Assembly (NCBI RefSeq): GCF_901000735.1 | Contig: NC_081544.1 | Coordinates: 29,134,095-29,198,094 of the forward strand | DNA from: Corylus avellana | Taxonomy: Eukaryota; Streptophyta; Magnoliopsida; Fagales; Betulaceae | DNA: 64,000 bases | Direction: 5' to 3' | Shown: in pieces, positions 11,412 to 23,877 of the stretch | How the letters are laid out: each line of letters opens with the position of its first letter | Numbering within the stretch: position 1 is the stretch's first letter | The notes under the pieces: model-generated | Seen by the model: the letters and a program-made list of their open reading frames with translations, nothing else | The model's database searches: none | What the model was told of the DNA's origin: nothing | Translations under genes and position numbers: made by a program

Positions 11412-14400
11412 TAATGTGTTTTAGACATGATCAAAATTGCTTAAATATGGTTGCATACTTTTTTTTTTATTTTTTTTTTATTTTTTTTTTTTAACAATAG
11501 TTAAGTATCAATTTTTCGCTTAATAGAAAATTGTTGGATTTAAAATCTTACAGTTATGAGTCATGTTGATAGAATATTCAAGCTATATCCATGTTTAGCA
11601 AAAAGAAAAAATTCCCATACATACTTTCATAACATGTGCATATTATGTTAATTTGTTTTTACATGTATTTATATAATATTAATGCATATGCCACTTACCA
11701 GATGTTTGTTAAGCACATTTGAGACATCATCGTGACACCACAATCTACTATGTTTTCCTGGATCCCTGGGTGCAATTTCGCGAACAATTTCCCTTCCCAT
11801 ATCGCGAATCAAATCATGCATCCTCAACTCATTTTTTTCATTAACTGTCAGGAGGGACCTGTCAATGAGAATGCTAATACCAATATCTGTAAAGAATCCA
11901 CAACCATTGAGAACTTTGCTGACATAGTCTTTGTTTATACCGATAAAGAAACATGCTATGTCAAGGAATATGTCACGTGCATAATCTTCTAGTGAATCAA
12001 AACTTATTCTGAGTATTTTTTGAATCTCTCTGTGAGGAATTTTTTTTAATTTTTCCAATGCACTTTTCCATTCAATAATACTTCTTCCTGACAGATAAGA
12101 ACCCAAAACTTCAGCAGCTAATGGAAGTCTTCCAACATAATCCACTACATCAAGTGAAAGCTTTTTGAAATCTTTTGTTGGATCAGTCATCCTGAATGCA
12201 TGCCAATGAAAAAGTTGAAGGGACTCCTCATGATTCATTTCTTCAACCTTATATTTTTCTTTGACTCCTAGTTCAGTCAGAACATGTTTATCTCTTGTTG
12301 TTACAATGAGTGTACTTCCTTGGCCAAACAATTCGAAGTTTCCAACTAATGAATGAAGTTGTTTCAAGTGATCCACATCATCAAGAACAACAAGAACTTT
12401 TTTGCGATAAAATCTTTTTGTTATCAAATTTATTCCTCCATCAACACTGCCAATCTTCCAATCCTTCATTTTCAAGATATCAGAAAGAAGTTGTTCTTGT
12501 AAATGAATCAAACCATTTGGTTGTTCTGAAATTTCTTTAATATTAAAAAGAAAGCTGCTTCCTTCAAATTCATGGAGTATTTCATTATAGACCGCTTTTG
12601 CTATTGTTGTTTTGCCTATTCCACCCATCCCATAGATACCCACATTACGAACATCACTTGTTTCAAGATTTAATAAATCTTTTATCTCTTTAACACGAGA
12701 ATCTATTCCTACAGGGTATTTGGCAACATGCAAGTAAGCTGGGTTCACTTTAGGCAAAATTTCTTTAACAATCTGCTGGATGAACCTTGATTCAAACCTG
12801 ATTATTATAGTTCAAATAAAAATACAACAAGAATATAAGTACAAGAAAAGAGAAGTAAGAAACCAAATAATTTTTATGTTATTGTAAACAATTAAGTTAT
12901 ATCAACTTGATTAAGAATATCTTTTAAATATATTCCTATATCATTTCTTATCCTATCCAGTAACATGCCATAGAATAATTTTTATTTTTCCCTTTCGAAA
13001 AAGAAGTCATTAATTAAGTGTTTCATGGAAAGTATGATTACAATAGCATTCCTCTCGAGAACTGTATGAAGTTTTATCCAAAAGGCTATCCTACACTTAA
13101 GAATTCTAGATTTGAGATCTCACTCTAGTCGGAGGAAAAGTCTGTTAAATTTGTTATGGGCCAATTTTGTGTATTTAAGTAAGTTTTAGAGTATGTTTGG
13201 GTTGCGTTTGAGATATGGAGTTTTTAAATCAAAAAAAGTTTTTAGACAAAAGCTTCATTTTTAAACTTTTGCCAAAAGTACTTTTTGGCCATTTTTAAGT
13301 TTTTTTGACCCTTAAAAGTGTTTTTAATTTTTTTTTTACCAAACGTGTACTTTTTTCTTCAAACAAAGTTTTTAATTGTTAAAAGCACTTTTAGGTCCTC
13401 AAACAAGCCCTTTAGTGTTGGAGGTTGGGCCATCCTAGAATTTAGCCCAGTTTAACTTTTTATTTTTTATTTTTTATAAATCATTTAGCCCACTTTATCA
13501 CAACTAGATTAGTTTCATTCAATAATTCCATTTATTTCATCCATCTAAGGAATTTATTACATTCTATTTCACATTCATATCAAATACAAGAACCAGATTT
13601 CTATAAATATACCAAAAATAGTATACAAGTGTTACATTGGGCAGTTAGATAGGATTGCCCCCCACTTTTGCAAATCACGTCAAGATCATCTAACACCGTT
13701 GTCCTTAGATGGAGCTATTAAATTACCGTCTATCTCAAAAGTGTTAAAAATAAAATATTTAGTTGAAATGATGGGTTAATGACAAAGATAATATTTGAAT
13801 TTAGAACCTTTATTATGATATAATGTTAAATTAACACTTATTTAAAAACTTAAGATAATAAAAAATGATTGACTTAATCAACTAAACTAATATTCAAACC
13901 GACCGACCTAATTGAGCAAATAAGTGTAAAGAAAATCCAAATGGGATGCCAGAATTGGGTAATCACTTTGAGTGAACCCAAAACGAGGTTGGCTTGGTGG
14001 TGGCCAGGCATGGGTTCGAATAGATGGGTCCAGTGTGGAATTTGGGATTTGGGGGATTTGTGACAAAGTACTAGAATTGTATTTTCAGTGTTATTTCTAT
14101 TGCCTATTTAATGGAGAGAGCTGACAAAAGTCCTGAATTTAAAATCAATGGCGGATATACATGGGGCGACCCATGGGCGGGCGACCCCGGTAAAAAAAAA
14201 TAAAAAATTCTTTAAGCTTTTTTAAGCCAAAATTTTAAGGGCGTCTAGATAATTTCAATTTTTTGAGATGTGGGTCTATCATGTGCTACAACTTGCCCAC
14301 TATCTCATTTCAATAATAAACAATTAGCCCATATGTGCTACAACTTCTCTCCTATATTAAAAATAATTTTCTCTCTCCATGCATGTGCTACAAACCGTTG

Positions 14401-16320
14401 GATGCTATTCACCGATTTTGATGCTATGAGAAAAAAAAAAAGAATAAAGAAAGAAAGAATAAAAAAATGAATAAAAAAAATAATATTTAAATGAGAGGAA
14501 AAGATTATTTAAATGAGATAATAAAAATGATAAGTTAAAATGCTGAGCCAAATATGGGTGCTTTAAAAAGGTAGATAGCTAAAATAGATAAATATGGTTT
14601 TTTTTTTGCTATATTTAGGCCATAGTCTCTAAATTTAGACTCTAGTCTCTAATATGATTTATACTTTAAGATTTGAGGCTTTTCTAAAAGAAATAGTCGT
14701 AGGCTAACAGCCCACTAAAAGGTACTCATTTTTCTTAGATACTACTAGTCATTTAATTGTTCTTAGTTTATTTCACAAGTAGTTTAAATTAGTATGTGTT
14801 TGTGACGTCGTTAGATAAAGATTTTTAATAGTTATTTTGATTTTTTTTACATATATTACGTGATACATATACTATGGTATAATTTATTTTTTGATTGTAT
14901 TTACCATATCATAGGAAAAAAAAATTATCATTATGTTTTATTATTTTTTTGTGCTCCTAGTAATTCTAATTCCTAGATCTGCCAATTATTTTTTTGCGCC
15001 CCTAATAACTCTAATTCCTAGATCTGCCACTATTTAGAATAGACTTAAAGTCAAGTCTTGAATATATTAAATTTATAAACTTAAAAACTTAAAAATTTTG
15101 AAGTAAAAATGACAAAAAATACAGGAGATCTTTTACCTGATTTTCCTTCAATTAATTATTAACTATATATATAAAATCAATGTCGTACTCGTATAGTACA
15201 TGTGCTAACTTAACTTAACTTATATTTACTTTTACCGCTAGTTGATCAGGTGAAAGGATTGAGCAATCTCTTTTATTCTCTCAATGAACTTCAATTACTA
15301 CTCAGTTTGCACCTAGTCGATCGCTAAATTAGGAATTGTTTACAACAAGAGCTATGCCATTTTTCCATTGATATTTCAAAATTAATAGCCCACTACTATA
15401 TATACAATACTCGTTTCACCTTTTTATTGGGTTTATTGAAAATTTATGATAAGCATGAATATTGATCAGTAGCTCATAAATTTAAACAGAAATGATGATT
15501 CAAGAGTCATCACAGTTTCATTACTCATCATTAACTAGATTTGTCCAACTAACCATGGATTTCGAGAATGATTAAAGCATGCCCAATTAGTTTGAAATTC
15601 TTTTGATTGACGAAAACATAGATTAAATTTGAATTTAGAATATTTTTCGAGAAAATTTTGGTTAAATTTTGTCAATCCATTTCTGCTCATAATTTTTATA
15701 GATTTTCATCTAACATTTGAAAGATAAAAAATAAAAAATAAAAAAATAAAAGACAAACAACCGATTAAAAAAAAACTCAATGAAAGGGCACAAGAGAGCT
15801 TAACAATTAACATAATATAATACCCGTTTGCAATATTCTGAAGATCCCAGCCAGAATAATCTGCAGCTTCGGCAAGAGCTGCTCTCCACTTGTGCACCCT
15901 CTCCATCTCCGCTTGAAACCGATCTTCATGCCTAGCAAATGCTTCGGCAAAACTTCCGGTTTGTTTTCGCACATCTGAGGGGTTCACGTCATAAAAGATG
16001 GGGAGAAGAATTTGGCCTAGGGTATTCTTACAGTTCAAGATCTCCACAAGCTCATTAAGGCACCAACGAGAAGAAGCATAGTCCTTTGAAAAAACCACAA
16101 TGGAAATCCTTGATCCTTGAATAGCTTTGAGCAGTTCTCTAGAGATGTGGTTCCCTCTAGGAAGCTCGTCGTCATCTCGGAAGGTGTGAATTCCAGCATG
16201 CACCAAGGCAGTGTATAGGTGATCGGTGAAAGTTTTGCGGGTGTCTTCTCCTCTGAAACTCAAGAAAACGTCGTAATTCCAACGAGATTTGAAAGGTGAT
16301 GGAAGGGTTTGAGCAGCCAT
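9414..16320 (-). CDS. Intact TIR-NB-LRR immune receptor (TNL), five exons
   Basis: Model: complement(join(9414..9986, 10050..10895, 11002..11277, 11699..12797, 15824..16320)), 1096 residues, all introns GT-AG and in phase. TIR, about 15-150: YDVFLSFRGEDTR; the catalytic-type Glu is E90 in SRWCLNELVEI. NB-ARC, about 195-500: P-loop GMGGIGKTT at 222-230, kinase-2 KVLVVLDDVD, RNBS-B GSTLIVTTRD, an altered GLPL motif reading GRLPL, and MHD at 492-494. LRRs follow in exons 3-4, then a C-JID domain from about residue 915 (LPGSEVPDWFSHKGIG). The acidic tail has two basic clusters (KRDR at 1057, KRLKIK at 1081) like a bipartite nuclear signal. TNLs detect pathogen effectors, oligomerise and use TIR NADase activity to signal cell death through EDS1. 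Intron 1 is 3 kb and full of transposons. The recognised effector is unknown. Start is the ATG of MAAQTLPS; the open frame above it lacks an ATG. Confidence 0.93.
13190..13413. mobile_element. hAT-like MITE in TNL intron 1
   Basis: Starts AGTATGTTTGGGTT and ends CAAACAAGCCCTTT, an imperfect terminal inverted repeat. It is flanked by 8-base near-repeats AGTTTTAG and AGTGTTGG. The paralogous sequence near 3675-3690 lacks it. Composition is T-rich with many AAAAGTNTTTTTA pieces and no coding capacity. Confidence 0.6.
14146..15032. mobile_element. Degenerate hAT-like element in TNL intron 1
   Basis: Terminal sequences CAATGGCGG and the complement of TGCCACTA are imperfect inverted repeats. The flanks TTTAAAAT (14138-14145) and TTTAGAAT (15033-15040) differ by one base in 8, the duplication length of hAT elements. 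The interior is AT-rich. The right end carries a direct repeat of TAATTCTAATTCCTAGATCTGCCA. No transposase is visible. Confidence 0.6.
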
Positions 16321-16420
16321 GGATGAGCAGGTGCTTGATGTAAACTTGAAATTGAGGTATTGACTGGATTGCACAAGGGAGGCTCTTCTGAGTTAATAGG
16401 AGGGTTGGTGGAACTGGAAA

Positions 16421-16430
16421 TTATATAAAA
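16421..16430 (-). promoter_or_regulatory. TATA box of the intact TNL
   Basis: On the minus strand this reads TTTTATATAA, about 100 bases upstream of the ATG at 16320. That allows a 5' leader of around 70 bases. Upstream to about 16700 the sequence is purine-rich with a TA microsatellite at 16632-16653. Confidence 0.5.
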
Positions 16431-16659
16431 AGAAAAAGGAAGGGTGGTGGAACACTGGAACTTACATGAAAAAAGGAGAAAAACGAATTAAAAAAGAAGG
16501 AAGGGTGGTAGAGCCAGCATAGCGCGTGAAATCAACAACATATATTTCTTCTTTGTGACGTACATTGGAGATCGAAGGAACGCCGCTTCTTTTTGTTCTA
16601 ATTTCCTTGTTTGTGTCTAAGTCAATAGAAGATATATATATATATATATATATTCACAG

Positions 16660-17139
16660 CATTTTTTTTTAATCTATTGTGTGTGACTTGAATTACTCAA
16701 GTCAAAATCACTGGGCCCTGCAGCATATTTTGCTTTGTTACGTTGGTATATATACCTACTCCAACTTGGAGTTCTTTTTTTATTTATTTAAATGACAAAA
16801 GGGACTACAAGAAGGGTGTTTCCCATTCTTATCCTAATAGAATTGAGAATGGGAGACCAATTAGGAATGTTTCCAAACACGAGATGAAAGCAACCCATTT
16901 AGCTAAAGAATATGCACAAAAATTGACACCATAGAAATTTTTGCAGCTTTCCAAACTTGGCATTTAGGTTGTCTTAGTGGCAGCTAGAATTTAAGTTTAA
17001 ATCTCACAATGAGAAGTGTTTGGGGTTATTAGGTTGTCTATTGGCTTGAGTATCACTAAAATCTTCAATGGAGCTGGTGTTAAGTTATGACTCGATCGGT
17101 CTTGAGAAAGTATCTGCAATTTCTAGTGTTTATGGCCCT
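16660..17139. other. No recognisable gene
   Basis: Spacer between the TNL promoter and a LINE relic. The short open frame at 16743-16934 has no recognisable motif. Confidence 0.4.
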
Positions 17140-18052
17140 CTTGAACGATGTCAACGCAGGTGCTACCATCTCGCACATTTTTCTTGAATGTTCTTTGGCT
17201 AGAATCTTATGGAGAAGCTCCCATTGGCCTTTTAATTCAGAGGCTTTCAGCAGCATTCCTATTTCTGAATGGGTGATGGTGTTGCTGAACCCTCACAACA
17301 TTTGTCTATACCAAAGGTGGATATTTGGCAGTTTACTTCAAGCATCAATTACAAGGGATCACATCTGGTTTGTAAGGAATCGTTTAGTGCATGATAAAGT
17401 CCAGCCCATTCCTAGTTTGTCTGTCCATCACGTTTCCAACTCAGTGAAGGTCATAAACTTGCTTGGAATGATTCTCTATCCTTCTCTCTTTGGTCATTGC
17501 CTTTTTCAGGTAATATCAAGGCTAGCTTCGATGTAGTGGTTAAGAGTGCTTCTCAGTTGCACCTATGGTTCTTAGTGACTCTAATGGTAAAATTATCCAT
17601 GTCGTAACCAAATGTCTCTCCACTACTGATGCTGCTATCGGTGAAACTCAAGTTGCTCTTTTAGCCTTCAAACAGCTTCCTCTCTTGGGATTTAGTCGCT
17701 TTTGTTGGAAGGAGATGCAATCAACATTATTCTTGCCATTCAGCAACCGTCACTTTTCAAAGATTGGAATTTTGCTTCTATTATTTCTGATAGTAAAGTA
17801 AATTTGCTTTCTTTGTAAATCTGTAAAGCTTGCAAATTAAAGTTTATAGGAGTACAAATTACTGTGCACATTTTTTAGCTAAATGGGCCGCCTCCAATCT
17901 TGTGTTTGGAAGCATTCCCACCAGATCACCTATTCTTTCTTCCATCCGGATTAAAAATGGAAAAGACCCTTGTTGTAACCCTTTCCTTATTGGCTTAGTT
18001 GTTCTCACTTTCATCCAACCTTGCATTGACTATGATGACGTTGGCATGTGAG
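17140..18052 (+). mobile_element. LINE relic: zinc-knuckle and RNase H end of ORF2
   Basis: Frame-broken plus-strand pieces read ATISHIFLECSLARILWRSS (the zf-RVT region typical of plant LINE ORF2 ends). Then come HIWFVRNRLVHDKVQPIPS, VLSDSNGKIIHVVTKCLS with IGETQVALLA (RNase H-like core), and FLAKWAASNLVFGSIPTRSPILSSIRIK. At least three frame changes separate the pieces, and the reverse-transcriptase part is absent. An old, inactive 5'-truncated copy, unrelated in detail to the LINE at 53.4 kb. Confidence 0.75.
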
Positions 18053-18079
18053 AAATTATAATCTCAATTCCTGTTAAAA

Positions 18080-18355
18080 TAATAATTAAGTGATTAAATT
18101 TACATTTTCATATAAGTTTAAGTTTTTGGGATAAATAGTAGTTTAACATGGTATCAAAGCCAAAGATTCTGATATCGAACCTTGACTCTGTCAATTTACC
18201 CCATTTAAATTAAATATTCTACCTGTTGAGCCCTACCTATTAAAACGGGAGTTTGAGCCCACATGTGAGAGAGTGTGTTTAATTAATAATTAAGTTATTA
18301 AATTTATCTCTTCCTATCAGCTTAAGTTTTTGGGATAAGTGATAATTTAACAATC
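18080..18355 (+). repeat. LTR-retrotransposon relic with tRNA-Met primer-site-like sequence
   Basis: Two related stretches (about 18078-18150 and 18285-18351) share AATAATTAAGT.ATTAAATTTA and TTAAGTTTTTGGGATAA.T. After the first comes AACATGGTATCAAAGCCAAAG, resembling the primer-binding site complementary to initiator tRNA-Met (TGGTATCAGAGC). This suggests an LTR junction relic. No coding part remains. Confidence 0.45.
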
Positions 18356-19402
18356 CTTAATTTCTTTATCGCATAAAGCTAGTTATATACACAATTCTCC
18401 TTTAAATATGAGTATGTTATGTTGTAAATATCACTCAGACAATAAGATCATAATTTAGTCTTAAGGCTTTATTATAATTTATAAGGACGTAAGTCATAGA
18501 CCCGAATCACATAAATCTCTTTGTCACTTATTATTTTCACATTATTATATATGTATTATTAGTTTCTATAGTGATTTCTATCCTATCATTAATAATCAAT
18601 AAAAAATATTATCATTATTCATCATTCATTTAAAATAACAAAATAACTCAACAATAATTGCAAACCAATAAAGAAACCCGAATTTCTAAATGTAAGTTTT
18701 CCAAACCTTACAACTTATCCAAACTTAAAAGGTAGATGTGTGTTGAACGTTCTAATTTGGATTGTAGTTTGAAATTAATGTCACTAAAACACTAAATTAA
18801 TATTGTGTGTCCACTATCTAGCTATGAATATGATAATAGCTTAAATATATTTACTTTCTTAATTAAAGTAAGCGGTATCATACATTATTTTGTGTCAATT
18901 CTTGTATTTTATAGTTAATTCTGAAAGAGTATTTAATTACTGATATTGAGCTTAAATAATATATTAATACAAGAGATTGTGTTTTGTAGGAGTTTCAATA
19001 ATTTTTAAGAAAAGAAAATCAATTGTAAAAATGACAACGTTGTCATTTAACCGTGAATCAATTGTTCTGTTGTTGTTATTTTTTGTTATAAATTATTGTC
19101 TCCCTGTATTATGTTGGTTAGATCTGAATGTTGAGACTTTTGTAACCGAATTTATGTTGGTACCTTTCTTCTGACAGTGCATCTTTGGCTTCATCCTCCT
19201 TCCAATGGTTGTTGCTAGTTTCAAATAGGAGTTCAGATATGTTCGTCTTAATGTGTGCCCATTTTGCTTTTGTAACAGTTTTGTGCCGCTCTTTAAAATG
19301 ATCATATCACTTGTTTGACCCATTTTATAACATTTATAATTATTTATGTAATGTTTTAATTTATTTTGAGTATGTTGTTGAAGAACTCACCCTTTTTTAC
19401 GT
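18356..19402. other. No recognisable gene
   Basis: AT-rich sequence. Short open frames at 18977-19174 (+) and 19093-19323 (-) overlap each other and show no motif. Confidence 0.4.
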
Positions 19403-19805
19403 TTTTAAAATCACTCATTCTCTCTTCTTTTTGATTAGGAACAAGAATAATATTTTCATGTAACCATTTTCCTTTAGAAAAAGAAAAAGAAGTAGACAAA
19501 CAAGAAAAGACAAGTCAAAGGAAGAATTGCACGCGGAAAGAAAGAATCAACAAAGAAGAAAGAAAAACCAAAGAAACGACTCTTTTTTAAAATCACTCAT
19601 TCTCTTTTCTTTTTGATTAGGAATAGAATAATATTTTCATGTAACCATTTTCCTTAGAAAAAGAAAAAGAGTAGACAAGGAAGAAAGACAAGTCAAAGGA
19701 AGAATTGCACGCGGAAAGAAAGAATCAACAAAGAAGAAAGAATCTTACAAAAAAAAAAAAAAAAACAAAGAAGAAAGAAAAACCAAAGAAACGATTCTTT
19801 TTTGT
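19403..19805. repeat. Tandem duplication of a ~180-215 bp unit
   Basis: Bases 19403-19583 and 19584-19805 are near-identical. Both run from AAAATCACTCATTCTC, through AATATTTTCATGTAACCATT and GGAAGAATTGCACGCGGAAA, to CCAAAGAAACGA. The second copy has an extra A-rich segment of about 35 bases. Looks like local slippage or unequal exchange in purine-rich DNA. Confidence 0.85.
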
Positions 19806-22165
19806 CTCTTATATTTACGTGGGGCCCACAACTTGAAAGAGAAATTTCTTGGAAATCAAACAACCTTAAAAATGCATTAGTAGAGATGCATCAGCAGGGG
19901 TTTTGGGATCTACTTTTTGGATTTGGCTCCCATATTGAAAGGAAAAAGGACAGTTTCGTCTTTTTCCCTCTATAAAAAGCGGCTTAATGCAGAGACTTTG
20001 TGGGAGGAGGCGCAGCAGCAGGATTTTTTTATGAGGAATTTCTCAGGATAAATAATTTCAGAGATTGAAGACAACGGCTATTGGTCATTTTTAATTTATT
20101 TGTTTTAGTTAAAGTTTGATGTTTAGTACTTTGATTATATAATTTATTTTCGTAGTTATTTAGTAGTTAAAATCTCTAGATAGGGCTAAGGGTGAAGTCT
20201 ATTATTTTTATTATGTATTATTGAGACTATTTGTTGTTCCTTATAAATTAATTATTCGAATTTTTTAGTATGCTTTTTAATTTGAGAATAATTTCATGTG
20301 ACAAGTTTATTTTGATTTATTATGATTTTTGTTTATATCAAATGCTTACTTTGTTTGATTTGTTACGATTCAAAAATATATTGAACGATTAATTTATTGT
20401 AACATTGTTATTAAAATCAAATTCTCAACAAATCTATGTTCAATCTATTTTATATTTGATTGATGCTTAATTCTTTTATCTTCCAATTATGAATTACTCT
20501 TTTTAATTTCATAGGTGGATCCTTGAAACCTTAGACTCCTTAGTGGTTTTCCCATTAATTTTTACATAGCTTTATTTTACGTAATTTGGTTTGGTTAATT
20601 TAATCACTTAATTATTCCACTTTTTAGTGGAAAACCAAACTCAACTTTTTTTTTTTCTACACAATAATAGTAATTTTACTTTAGTGTTTTACCATTCTCA
20701 AAGGATCGACCTCGTACTTACTGAGAATTTATTACTTGTAATAGTTTGCACTTGAGTTTGCACTGTTTTTGGCACTTCATAATATTATTTCCATTGGTAT
20801 TTTGTTTTCCGGAGGATATAATTCAATTTATTTGCATTTTGTAGTTTTTGTTTTTTTTTTTCAATTTACTTGTATTGCCCAAAGTTTACGAAAATAGAAT
20901 TCAGATTATAAATATTTGTGATGCCCAATGTTTACATTCAATTTATATTTTCATATTGCAATTTACAAGTGTATTTAGTTCAAAAATTGAATCTAGCACA
21001 TCTAAAAAAGCTTTTAAAAAAATAATAGGCCCATATAAATTAAGTTCATTGTTAAAAAATAAAACAAAAAACAAAACAAAAAGGATCTCAAAATGCAAAG
21101 CGGATGTCAAGTGTAGTTAGTTAAAAAACAACCGCTCGCCTATGTATAGTTATGGGCGAATTCAGCCTACTTTGGATGCGGCTACTAAATTTACCCTCCA
21201 CAAAATGTGGAAGTGGAATATATAAGAATATTATCCAAGCGGTTTACACTCCTAAAAATCTCTGAGGGCCATAATACAAGAAATGCTGGCGTGGATGAAC
21301 AATTCATTTAATTATAAAAAAAATAAAAAAAATTTGACTGGTTCATACATGCTAGCGTTACCTTTAGCATTACGCAATCTCTAGTACTTAATTAAGTTGG
21401 TATAACCGGGGTGACTAGGATCGGACAATGAGAGAGAGAGTCTAAAGAAGGAGAAGAAAGTCCAATTCACTGCCTTTTATAACCAATTAATTGTCGTACC
21501 TGCTACCCATGTGATATGCACTTATTGGAAACTTTCTCGTTGTTCTATTCCCTATTCCCTAAGCCTTGTGACTCCTCCAAAACATCACTTCTTGTTGGGA
21601 TTGTGGGAACTGGGAACCGATGCTGGTACTAAGAGATGGAAACTCTTTTTTTTTTTTTTTCTTGTAAGTTAAGAGATGGAAACTTGAATGGTAGGAAACT
21701 TGAATGGCATGAATTTTGGTATGGTTAACGATAATATATTCAATTAAAAAAAAAAAAAAAAAAAAACCTCATTTTTGTTTAAAAAAAATTCTTGCCCAAT
21801 ATTTAATGCATTATTTTGTTTTATTAAATTGGTTATATAGTTAAACAAATGTCATGAATTACATGCAGGTGTAACTCGTTGGAATGTTCATATGAGAGAA
21901 AGATGCCATTTTTGTAAAAATTAGTTGTTTACTCATTTAAATTTATTTTAGTTGTCCCTATGTTATATGTAGATGATAGCTAGATCATATGTACATGCAA
22001 GAAATAAAATTCACAATATTATCTAATACATTACACACGTACAAAAATTGGCAAATTATAGGGTTAGGTCTATCAAGTTTCTGTTGAAAGAAATAAATTA
22101 CTTGTATTCCTTTCATCTCCTTGGCCTTTGTAGTAGCTGTGGACATGAGCTCTGGTGAAGTCCTT
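19806..22165. other. Mostly LTR-like and AT-rich sequence, no gene recognised
   Basis: From about 19900 to 20790 the sequence has features of a long LTR: a TATA-like CTATAAAAAGCGG near 19971, and CTCAAAGGATCGACCTCGTA near 20698, followed by GCACTTGAGTTTGCAC and TTTTTGGCAC. Boundaries and a paired LTR were not found, so this is a suggestion only. From 20800 to 22165 nothing is recognised beyond A- and T-runs. Confidence 0.35.
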
Positions 22166-23470
22166 TCATTCTTGTGCTTCAGACTCCATCCTTGACCTTT
22201 TAGGGCACTTTTCTTCATTATAACAATCATTGCTTGGTCCTGCAGCCTCATTTTCGTCTCGACCCCTCTTAGCAGACACCATATCCATACTAATTACATA
22301 TCCATCATCTCTTACAATATTTGAGTCATCAAATGGTAGATGAATTCCACACTTCTTCACTTCAATGGCTTCCACAGCTCTGATGGACACCTCCACTTCC
22401 TTTCCACTTTCCATCTCAAATTCATATCTTTTAAGTGGCCGGTATATAGGTGGCACAGGTATGATCTTCACAGGTTTTGGGGATGGCATAGAATGTTGGA
22501 CTAAAAATATCCCTGGCCCATTGTGGGCCCATTTTGAAGTTTGACTCATTGTCAGTCCTGGCCCGTTGTCAGCCCATTTTGGAGTTTGGCCCGTTGTCAG
22601 GCCTTTAGAATCTGCATTCACCAACCACCTGCCGCCGTCGTTGGCCGGCTGTTAGCCTCTATCTCCTCTGGCAGTCGCCACCATTTACGGCTCGTTCTCG
22701 GCCTCCGCCACCGCCGTCACCATTGTTTCGGATTTCAAACTCAAGGTTCCAGAATATTTCACCTTGAATTTGAGGGGGATGTTAGAATATATGGAAAATA
22801 TAATATATATGGAAAATATATTATATTTTCCATATATTCCATAATTATGCTAATATTGAAATATTCTCTATTTATGGGTTGATTGTAATATATTGAGATT
22901 GTAATCAAATCAATGGGATTTGATTACCAAACTTGTATTTAGACATTACCCTATGAATACGAACCTTTGTATTGAAGACAAATCAAGTTAATGAGCACAA
23001 TGTAGCCCTTAAGGGTATTCCGAGTGGTGGACGTAGGTGTCTAACACCGAACCACCCGTAAGTCCTTTGTATTCATCCTCTCTCTTGCTTCCGCTTTTAT
23101 TCCCACATCATTATTATTTCAACAATTATCATGAAAGGAGCTGCAGTTATGGCATTGGATTCTTCCTTGGCTGCATAGATAGCACAAACGAGCAACCCCT
23201 TGACTTCACCCTCTGAAAGTGGAGGTACGTCAAAGGATATAGAACATCCAATCCCATGATGCTTGAACCAATTTGGAACCTCACTACCAGGGAGGAAAAC
23301 ATCTCAAAGCTTGTTACGCTTGGACATGCACTATTTCAACAAAAAATGTTCACAAACCATTATTTATCCCAAAACTTTAAGCTTATAAAAGAGTTCAGCA
23401 ACTAATGGAAGTCTTCCAACATAATCCACTACATCAAGTGAAAGCTTTTTGAAATCTTCTGCTGGATCGG
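22166..23470 (-). pseudogene. TNL remnant: C-JID exon split by a retroelement, joined to an NB-ARC scrap
   Basis: On the minus strand the last TNL exon begins at an AG acceptor (23332-23331). It reads FLPGSEVPNWFKHHGIG, is broken by an inserted element (22512-23124), then continues with KRYEFEMESGKEVEV, VKKCGIHLPFDDSN and the charged tail ending at 22166. It is closer to the pseudogene at 1854 than to the intact TNL. A TGA lies near its start (23303-23305). Immediately upstream, 23397-23470 matches the NB-ARC region around the GLPL motif (12112-12183 of the intact gene). All LRR coding between is gone, and the match ends exactly where the Gypsy LTR begins. Confidence 0.85.
22512..23124 (+). 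mobile_element. 3' end of a Copia-like LTR retrotransposon (polypurine tract plus LTR)
   Basis: A 345-base LTR-like segment (22780-23124) starts TGTTAGAATAT and ends TTATTTCAACA, with the TG...CA ends of plant LTRs. It is directly preceded by the purine tract TGAGGGGGA (22771-22779), the second-strand primer site. About 260 bases of internal sequence remain upstream, including diverged repeats of GGCCC.TTGT...GCCCATTTTG. No 5' LTR is present, so the copy is truncated. It interrupts the TNL exon. Confidence 0.75.
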
Positions 23471-23877
23471 TGACGCCGGGCAGAACTAGGATTGTTCTGA
23501 CAGCGTATAAAAGCAGCAGAAACTAAGATTTGAAGATAGAAAAGGGAATTCAGGAAGAGAGAAAATAACAAGTAGGGAAGAGAAAATCCCTAAGTGCCCC
23601 AAATAAGCAAACAGAGAAATAACTCTAAAAGACTTAAATTTAATTGATAGTATAAACTGGATTGATAAACAACAAAGACTAGATGCCTTTATATAGGCTA
23701 GGAACCTCCTAAACCAACAAGGAAAAGAAAAAGCAAACTTAATTGGAAAAGGAAAACAAATCCTAATAGGAAAAGGAAAAGCAAATCCTAATAGGAAAGG
23801 AAAAACCCAATCCTTATTGAAAAAGGAAAACTAAAACATAAATAATAAACCTACTTTATTATTATTATTCTCCTGCA
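23471..23877 (-). repeat. LTR (3') of the Gypsy element
   Basis: In element orientation (minus strand) it starts TGCAGGAGAA and ends CCCGGCGTCA. A purine-rich CCAGGGAGACTGA lies just outside its start. It contains several GGAAAAGGAAAA.C..ATCCTAATA-type repeats and the pol stop codon (23865-23867). The outer boundary abuts the NB-ARC scrap, marking the insertion point. The partner LTR is not in the window. Confidence 0.75.

Noticed and set aside
17087..17801. A functional nuclease-type gene
   Set aside because: The motifs are those of a LINE ORF2 end, broken by several frame changes.
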